The notes below the pieces were generated by a model. The model was not told the origin of the DNA. It was given only the letters and a program-made list of their open reading frames with translations, and ran no database searches. Below, piece after piece: positions 56,535 through 64,000 of a stretch of DNA of 64,000 bases (within the stretch, counting starts at the first letter, position 1; each line of letters opens with the position of its first letter). The stretch comes from Meghimatium bilineatum. Taxonomy: Eukaryota > Mollusca > Gastropoda > Stylommatophora > Philomycidae. Position numbers and translations under genes: made by a program. The stretch is taken from positions 51,689,832 to 51,753,831 of the forward strand of contig CM067298.1 in the NCBI GenBank assembly GCA_034231615.1, given 5' to 3'.

Positions 56535-56815
56535 TTCTATCTTCTGCTTACATTCTCAAACTCCTGTATATTAGCAGGGTGTAGTCCATAGAATAGATTG
56601 TATTGTGTTATGGTCTACAGATATGGCTGCGACATCTGCTCTTTTTTTTCTGACACATCTGACTTCAGCATGGATTCTGTGACACTGACTTCTGGGTCAC
56701 TCCATGACAGCCAACCCTTACCCCAAAACCTCCTTATTTGCCTTTTACTGCAGGCATGGAAGGTAACAGGGTTGCTATTTTTTGCTCTTCTTTCATGCCA
56801 CTGCAACACATAGAC
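56535..56815 (-). mobile_element. Family A short retroelement just past the poly(A) signal
   Basis: It runs from tcttctgcttacattc to gcaacacatagac in tail-to-head order. It starts about 25 bp after AATAAA. 56816-57492 shows nothing recognised. Confidence 0.7.
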
Positions 56816-57492
56816 AAACATTTGATACTTTACGGGCAGTTGTAGCCACTGTTTAATGAAACAAATACGTACATTATTTAACAAAACGAAATATCAATAA
56901 AGGTGCATTTCACAGTACATAAGACTACTGGCGGATTCAGCAAGTCGCCTGTTACATACTGAGAGTGCCCCTGACCCCTTTGGATGACCCTGGTGGAAGA
57001 AGTGGGGCTCTCAGTGCACAGTCCACAGATGGATGCAGATCTATTGACTTTTTAAAATGAGTTCAGCTAGGACACGAAACCTGTATGAAATTACACATAA
57101 TATTAAACACTTTGACATCCAGCCCCATCTTCCCGTAATGAAGCAAACATTCTCATATGATTTTGTTCCTTCTGCATAAAATCTCTTCCTTTTCATTGTT
57201 CCTTTGTCAAATCATTAAATTACAGTTCTAATAGTTTTTAATGGTTGAGTTGTTAATGGGCCTGTCTCACAAACACAACTCAAACAAATTTACTCGTGGT
57301 TTGAAAGCTGATTTTTCACATTGTACTAGTGACATGATTGGATGTATTAGGGGCACCTAAAAATTCAACAACAGTCAAATAGCAATATTCCATACAGGAA
57401 ATGCTGCAATTATTTATAATAGCATTAACATTAAATAGCACAATGATAATTCACAGAATGATTTGTTTTCCTTGAAATGCAAAGTGGGAATT

Positions 57493-57674
57493 AGCATCCC
57501 ATTTCTCAGCCGAAGATAGATCTGTTGAGCCATTGGTGCAAATAAAACAGCAACACAATGCATTTTCATTCTCTGGACTATATCCTGCTGGAAATCTAGT
57601 AGGACCATTGTCTATCTACAAGAGAGACCTAGTGGGAGATTGAGAATGAACGCTGAAGAATAAGCATCGCATTT
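57493..57674 (+). mobile_element. Family C short retroelement with 12-bp target duplication
   Basis: agcatcccattt (57493-57504) and agcatcgcattt (57663-57674) flank a sense copy ending gaacgctgaagaat. Confidence 0.8.
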
Positions 57675-58104
57675 AATCTAATCTATGTTAAATCATAAAA
57701 CAGTTGAAACATTTTTTATTCTTCTTCATTCACTTTCAGACTTCTACATTGATGACTCAGGCAATAATAATAATAATAATAATAATGCCTATAAACCATG
57801 TTGAGCATAGGGGTACTACATACTGGAGACATTAGAGCAAAACAGCTCTCCAAACATCTCTATCCTTGGTCATTCAGAGGAGTGTAGAAAAATCATGCCT
57901 TGATCACTCCTTGATATCAATTCAAGATTTTCTCACCTCTTCTCCTTCCACCTTTGACTATTCCTTGCAAACTAATTTTAGAAAGTGAGTTGTGTCTTAT
58001 TACATATCAAAACCAAACAAGTTTACACAATTTCACTACTGCCAAAAGTGGTACGTCGCTAGAGAAGGCGAGACAACTTGCCAGAGACCACGGGGATTTC
58101 ATGA

Positions 58105-58945
58105 GATTTATGTTCTTCTCGTTCGCAGTTTGACATGTCTATATAGCAAGTCCAGTTTTCTTAATAAATGCTGCCGTATTTGAAAGCTCCGTCATGTTCC
58201 TATACAGCTTTCTGTGAATATCCATCTCTGTGGGTCAGTGTTTGTCGCTTAACTGGTTTAGTGTTTATGCAGTCTTGCAGGATATGTTCAGCGATCTGTT
58301 CTGCCTGCCCACATAGACAGAGAAGTGATGAAACCAGTCTTAGTCTATTTAAGTAGCTGTTTAATCTGTTGTGTTCTGTTCTGAGGTGGAAGATAATGAC
58401 CTACTCAGCTATGTTGTGATAGTTGTCTTTTTGGTTGTCGACTTTCCTGAATAGCTTTGATGAGGGTCTTCTTTTCTTGGTAGGTGATTTCTTGGTCTTT
58501 TTGTTCCTGTGTTGCTCCATCCTTTGTCAGCCTATCTACCTCTTTGTTTCCTGGTATTCCACAGTGGGATGATATCCACTATAGTACTACCCTTCTTTGG
58601 ATGCTCACTTCTCGTTTGGTTTCCTTCAGGTCTGGCAGTTTATCGCTGTCAAGGGCTTGTAGGACAGACATATCATGAGTAAGAAACACTACCTGTTGAC
58701 ATTGGCTTGTTGTGTTTTAATTATTTCTGCAGCCATGTTTAGAGCCTGTACTTCTGCAGAGTAGTTTTAGCAGAATATTCTAGTTGGTGAACATGGGGAC
58801 TCCTTTTCTTTTTCTGGATATTTTATGTACACTCCAGCACCTCCATTCTTCACTGCTCTGGTTGCTGATCCATCGGTATATACTTGTGTTCATGCTTCTC
58901 TGGGGTACATCTCTTCAATTATGTTGCATACTATTGTTTTATTTT
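58105..58945 (-). pseudogene. RNase-H LINE 3' part
   Basis: With stops, the minus strand reads YTDGSATRAVKNGGAGVYIK, a middle region with SAEVQALNMAAEI, LRTEHNRLNSYLNRL, CLCGQAEQIAEHILQDC, and ends in cgaacgagaagaac. It is similar in order to the copies at 30-31 kb and 47-48 kb but a distinct subfamily. Confidence 0.7.
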
Positions 58946-60060
58946 GGAGAGTTAGTTAGTCTTTGGATCATCATCATTGCACTCCGGACAAGTCCATAAG
59001 TGCTCAGATCTCTCCTTGAGTGTAGCTACCATTACAAGTTTACTGACGGTCCCAGTACGCCGTTGATTGACCATAATTTTTTCTGCCCACGAAATCACTC
59101 CTTTCTAGCGACATCACATTTCAAACCAAATTCCTTTATTCTAGTCATGGAACAAGAGTCATCATCGCTTATACAGTCATTTGCTCGTGTGTTTTCTCAT
59201 AGGGCATTCAAAATGTCTGCCTGATCCATTGCTCCACCAACAGCCGTAGTAGCAGTGTACAGGGTCAACCCATCTGCTCTCTCATTACCCCAGACTCCCC
59301 CATGTCCCGGCACAAAAATAAAAGTCACTTTATGCATACAGGAATTCTTCACTGCATCCAGCCACTGTTCCCAAATGTATCCCATCTGAACTTTCACAGT
59401 CATGCTCATTGAGTCACTGAGTATACAAGCATGCTCGCAGACAGTCTGTGAGCATACCCATTTTAAAGCTTTGGTTATTGCCAAAATTTCCATTGTCATG
59501 CTGCTTGTCGTCTGAGCGAATGCACCACTTTCTTCTCTGATGGTCTCCCCCCACCATTGAGCAGTGAAGGCGCAGGCACTCCTGATGTGTCTCTCAACCA
59601 GTACATCTGTTTCTGCATTATATATCTGTCTCTGTCTTTCCACATAGAAAGCCTTTGATCTTCTGTAGTTTGAATTTTGAAGCTGCTGTAGACCATACTA
59701 TATTCTAAGACAAGTCACAATTTTCCTGTGTATATCTTCCTGACGATGCTCTCATCTGTACCTCATGATTGTCATGTGTAACTTTGCCCCTGTGTGTTGC
59801 TCATTTGTTCGGTCAGTGTCACGTGACATCCTAGTGTAATGCCAAGGTATACTGATGTATTCTCTTTTCGTAATACTTGCCCAATAAGCTGAAGTTTTGA
59901 ATGATATTGCTTGTTGAATGAAAAAAAAATAGTGTGAGTTGTTTTTGGTTCATTTATTTTTAAGAACCATTTCTTAGACCAATCATCAACAATCATCAGA
60001 TGGAGAGTCATGTGTCCGTGTTCTTGCTGTGCTGACATGTTTGTCTAATATGGCTAGTCA
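58946..60060 (-). pseudogene. LINE RT thumb, RNase H and 3' UTR
   Basis: Minus strand from 60060: IVDDWSKKWFLKINEPKTTH, SVYLGITLGCHVTLTEQM (RT), then RNase H at 59197-59643 (AFAQTTSSMTMEILAITKAL, LSDSMSM, FVPGHGGVWGNERADG) and a 3' UTR with an agtt-type tail. RNase H keeps 148 codons without a stop, but the D/E catalytic set is incomplete. Confidence 0.75.
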
Positions 60061-60449
60061 TCCGTTTTTGTTTAAAACTTATAATTATATAGGATGATCA
60101 CATTGGTGTATTATTGTTTTATATTAATTCTCTGTATATACTATACATATGTAAAACATAGAGAACAACAGTCCTTTTTAGATTGGAGTTTTATAGCTAG
60201 TGCTGGTGATAGAGTCATAGTTGAGTGTAGCAGAGTATATGGTGCTTCCAAGTGCTCCCTCTCCGGAAAGATCAGAAGAATGCGTAAGCAGCAACTAACT
60301 GGGACACTGAGCTTATACACTTTAAGATGGCTGATGAAACGGCAAGCAGAACATATATGGGAATGCCACCAGTGCTGTGACGCTTGTTCCTAATCAAGAA
60401 TCAAACAGAGCATATGGAAAAACTACATTCATTATAAGGTTGAGGCTGT

Positions 60450-60930
60450 TGCTGCAACACTTGTATGGCTTTCTAGGACTCTATTTACAATGGCTGTTGT
60501 CTTGTCCTACTCCCAGTCCATGCTTTGGAAGATTCAAAAAGTCATGTACCATTATGTGTAAATGGCATCTATAGCTGCATCCAAATTCCAAGTATCACAT
60601 GGATCAACTGTCCATGTAAGATATCAACAGACCACAATATTTTGCCTTAGAACAGGCCACTGCAGACTGTTGGGTCAACTTTACTGATTAAGGATCTCAT
60701 ACACAGATGAATGTCCATGTGGATCCGGAACCCAGACCCCGGAACACATACTTCAGGACTGCCCAACATACAAAGAGCAGAGACAGCAGACCTGGCCAGA
60801 GGATACAGACTTGAGGCAAAAGCTATGGGGCAGCCGATCTGACCTGGAGAAGACAGTGAACTTCGTCTTGACGACAGGTCTGACGGTATAGCATCACCAC
60901 AGATGCTGAATGCAGAAGAAGAAGAAGAAC
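60450..60930 (+). pseudogene. LINE 3' end with GAA tail (PEHILQDCP type)
   Basis: The + strand encodes CLRTGHCRLLGQLY, then a frame with DECPCGSGTQTPEHILQDCP, QQTWPEDTDLRQKLWG, DLEKTVNFVLTTGLTV and stop near 60890. The end is ctgaatgcagaagaagaaga (60910-60929). This terminal sequence is shared with families A, B and C. 60931-62489 shows nothing recognised with confidence. Confidence 0.75.
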
Positions 60931-62489
60931 TGTCCATGTCATGCAGATGTGTGCAGTAATGGAGAGCAGACAGACTTTCATCTAAAAGGCATCAATAGAT
61001 AGGGAGTTGATAATGGATAAGAACTTCATCATGAACACCTGCTTGATGACATATCTAGGATGAGATTTGAAATGTTTGGTATTAAGTGTGTAAGAAATAT
61101 AACTGGACGCCTGCAAGGAGAAATGAGAAGCATATTTAACCTGCGGGGCATTGAAACCATCAGCATGCATACCCTTCATCATATGCTGAGACTTAGCACC
61201 TAAGGGTATGGTTTGCCCTGAGTGAAATGATACCAGCTCATCATAACTATATATAGCCTATATATGTATTCTCTTGCGCTTTAATTATTTGAAGGACACA
61301 GATACTGTTAACTAGCCACTAAAAATACTGCTTAGAAGTAGGGGAAATTATTATCCAAAAAATTCATGATCTTATTGTTTACTTTTTGTTACATTTATAT
61401 AATCTGTATAATAGTTGCATATTTATTTCTTTCATAATGACTAATTGTGTGCATTGTCTTACATGGTATTTAAATTACTTAATTTATATGATGTATAATA
61501 GGCCTCTATTTGTATATTCCATTGTGCTGCTTTTTTTTTGCCTAATCCTATTTGTCTTTTGAATGCTGACTTTTTAAAATAATTATTACCAGTATAGTTT
61601 TTATTTTAAACACCACACTACAGTTCAGTAATCAGATAATCAAACAGCAGTACATAATTATTTTTATAAAGCAAGTTTGCAAAGTAAAACTAAAACAATA
61701 AAGAGACAGGCTATTCATGATGATGATAATGTTCCTCCTTCACAAGCTAAGATAATCATGGTGTAGAACAAGTAAATTATGTTTGATGTTTGTGAGTCAG
61801 CATATAGATGAGGATTCCTCCAATTTGGACTGGGAAGCACTTGCTGCATTGTGAATAGGAATACAGATCTTGGAGTAGGAGAAAGCTGACTGACTTCTTT
61901 CATTTTTGTCTCTTTCAAATTGCCTATGGTGTTGTGCTCTTTTCAAAGTTTTTAATACATGCACTTATGTGGCTATGCAAAGCTGTGCAGACAATAGCTA
62001 TGGTTTCCCAAGACCATGGGTCAATGAAAAAGTGCTTGAGAGATGTTGTTAAGCATTCCTTGAAACATTTTTTTTACCTCCACTATGCACAACTTATCAT
62101 AGAACAGTCTCTTTGGAAACCATTCATCTGACATGTAGATGATGTGACTATCCCAATGAAGATGAGACCTGAGCAATAAGACATGGATTCATTCCATTTT
62201 AGACTTTTGGAGGATCTCTGTGCCCAAGATGTGATCCTGTCAATGCACAATAAGGAGCTTTCTCAGACACCAAAGGTGAAAGGTTTCAAATATAAAATGA
62301 TGAAATGGTTTATAAGTCTTGACTGTGAGGAGGCTTATGATAGTCTTTTTTTGTCAGAGAAAAAATATGTTTCGTTTTTCTTTTTGAAACCACTTCAAAG
62401 CCACATGCTGATGGATAAAGCAATATTACATTAGTTTTAAGATAGAATTATATTCTCCGTTTGTTTTTGTACATAAACATGAAAAAACT

Positions 62490-62556
62490 TGGTTGGTTGG
62501 TTGGTTGCTGATCCAGCAGTCTATGGGCTCATGCCCTTTGACCCAATGCCATTAAA
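62490..62556 (-). repeat. Unnamed repeat with CCAA tail, reverse copy
   Basis: ggttggttggttggttgctg then gcagtctatgggctcatgcc is the reverse complement of 52.79-52.86 kb. Confidence 0.55.
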
Positions 62557-62599
62557 ATGGTATTATATTGCTGGTAAATGCAAATAAAGTAAATAGGTT

Positions 62600-62700
62600 A
62601 CTATATCAATATAAAATAATAAAATATAGAAAATAACAATAAATAAAAGGAACAAACACAACAGTCAACGTGTCGGTCCAATTAGGACCTTTAAAGACAA
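62600..62700 (-). mobile_element. Penelope-like terminal-repeat fragment with hammerhead-like core (candidate)
   Basis: On the minus strand, ggtcctaattggacc forms a stem-loop directly followed by gacacgttgac, where an active hammerhead would read gaaac. The preceding ctgatga-type element is not conserved. 62701-63229 shows nothing recognised; the long minus-strand frame there is low-complexity. Confidence 0.35.
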
Positions 62701-63234
62701 CAAAAACAGTTAAGAACAAATGACCAAAATGAATATAAACAAAATGGATCTCTCCCACCAGGAAATCAACAAAAAGCCGCACCAGATCCAGTGCAACACA
62801 ATTCCAACAAGTGCACATCGATGCGTTCAACATGTCTAAACTATGAAATTCCCAAAGATGAAAGATGCAGAACAAAAGAAAAGGGGACACCAAACAGCAC
62901 TGCCAAGAACGGGGAGGGGGGCAAGTGGGCAACGGGAGACAAAAGGGGAAAGGACAGAGAAAGACAATACACGTAGGTGAGGGGGGGCCACAAATAAACA
63001 CAGGGAACACAGAATTGTGCAAAGAAGAATAGCATTTGATAGCACAGGATAGACAACAAAAATATACACACATCAAAACACAATCACGAACCAAACATGC
63101 ACACATTCTACCGGACAAACACAGATAACTATAAATATAAGTACCTATAAATACAAACATCCAGACATATACAAAAGTATATACTGATTTCACAGTACAC
63201 ATTGAAACATAGACACATACATAGGTACCTGCAT

Positions 63235-63236
63235 AC

Positions 63237-63267
<31 letters not shown>

Positions 63268-63509
63268 CATACGGTATATATACATACGGTATATATACAT
63301 ACGGTATATATATATATATGGTATATATATCTATATATACGGTGTATATATATATATATATACGGTATATATATATACGGTGTATATATATATATATATA
63401 TACACGCATGCGCACACACACACACATATATACACATACATATATATACACATACATATACACACACATACACATATATATATATACACATATATATATA
63501 TATATACAT

Positions 63510-63544
<35 letters not shown>

Positions 63545-63690
63545 CATATACACATACATACATATACACATACATATATATATACACACTCACACAAATG
63601 TGGATATATATATACACATAAATGAGCATAACAATATATATATATATATATGTGTATGTATATATATATATGTATATATACAAACATACA
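63235..63690. repeat. Complex microsatellite (TA, CA, TACA, ATACGG)
   Basis: Mixed (ta)n, (ca)n and tatacata repeats include a tandem catacggtatatata unit at 63265-63315. Long frames on both strands (Tyr/Ile/His/Val-rich) are artefacts. 63691-64000 is a looser continuation of the same composition. Confidence 0.95.
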
Positions 63691-64000
63691 TACAAATACA
63701 AGTATACTAGGAACAAACATAAGTATATACTATATATCTAAAATGACAAATACATAGATATAAGAAAGATACACACACAACATGCACAAGCATGTAAATG
63801 TATCCAAACAGGAACAATTGTTCAAACAAGAACAAATGTGCATAATGACACAAAATAAGTATCAACATAATATATACACATGCATTCACATAAACATTTT
63901 CTCATATGAATAAATATAACATGAACATTCGCACACAGAGATATATACATGTATTATTATACCCATTCGTTCACATGAAGATATTCACATGTATTACTCT

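Noticed and set aside
61930..62440. Possible Penelope-like RT fragment (HVDDVTI near 62130-62150)
   Set aside because: Only the VDD triplet fits and a stop precedes it; flanking residues do not follow the family.
62606..63720. Long open frames (up to 327 residues) on both strands
   Set aside because: They come from (TA/CA)n and other low-complexity sequence; residues are almost only Y, I, H, V, C and T.

Overview
The window is a piece of an animal genome: AT-rich, with long introns, canonical GT-AG splice junctions and many retroelement copies. The retroelement repertoire (RNase-H-bearing LINEs, short elements with GAA tails, foldback elements) makes a mollusc or other lophotrochozoan my best guess. 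The sequence alone does not settle the species.

One host gene is supported, on the + strand at 921-56366. It encodes most of an integrin alpha subunit without an inserted I (A) domain. Nineteen exons join in frame with consistent splice phases into 1,022 residues plus stop. They cover the beta-propeller from late blade 2 through blade 7 (three calcium loops), thigh, genu, calf-1, calf-2, one transmembrane helix, the KxGFFRR membrane-proximal motif and an unusually long cytoplasmic tail of about 165 residues. The first exons (signal peptide, start of the propeller) lie upstream of the window. Wording around the propeller, and the missing calcium loop in blade 4, are closest to the vertebrate alpha4/alpha9 group. 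A poly(A) signal lies at 56505-56510. No second host gene was recognised in 56.5-64 kb.

The introns and the 3' flank are full of mobile DNA. (1) Short retroelement families A (about 283 bp), C (about 160 bp, a rearranged relative of A) and B (0.7-1.1 kb, with internal 106-bp units) all end in GAACGCAGAAGAAG-type tails. (2) LINE fragments of several lineages carry endonuclease, reverse transcriptase and RNase H; some end in the same GAA tail, so they are plausible machinery donors for A, B and C. (3) Three long foldback insertions (9.9, 11.9 and 27.6 kb) share one architecture: a 12-17 bp target duplication, a long inverted repeat flush with one duplication, and a 42-64 bp unique tail at the other end. 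Two carry decayed hammerhead-ribozyme-like cores, as expected of Penelope-like elements. (4) There are hAT-like and other terminal-inverted-repeat MITEs, a 48-bp minisatellite, and microsatellites, including a (TA/CA) block at 63.2-63.7 kb.

Several insertions can be reconstructed as events: a LINE inside another LINE (30.1-31.3 kb), a LINE with three later insertions nested in it (34-38.2 kb), a LINE with a twin-priming inversion (46.9-48.9 kb), and a C element inside an A element (53.7-54.2 kb). No CRISPR array, rRNA gene or intact tRNA gene was seen. Coordinates of repeat copies are by eye and may be off by some bases unless a target duplication is given.
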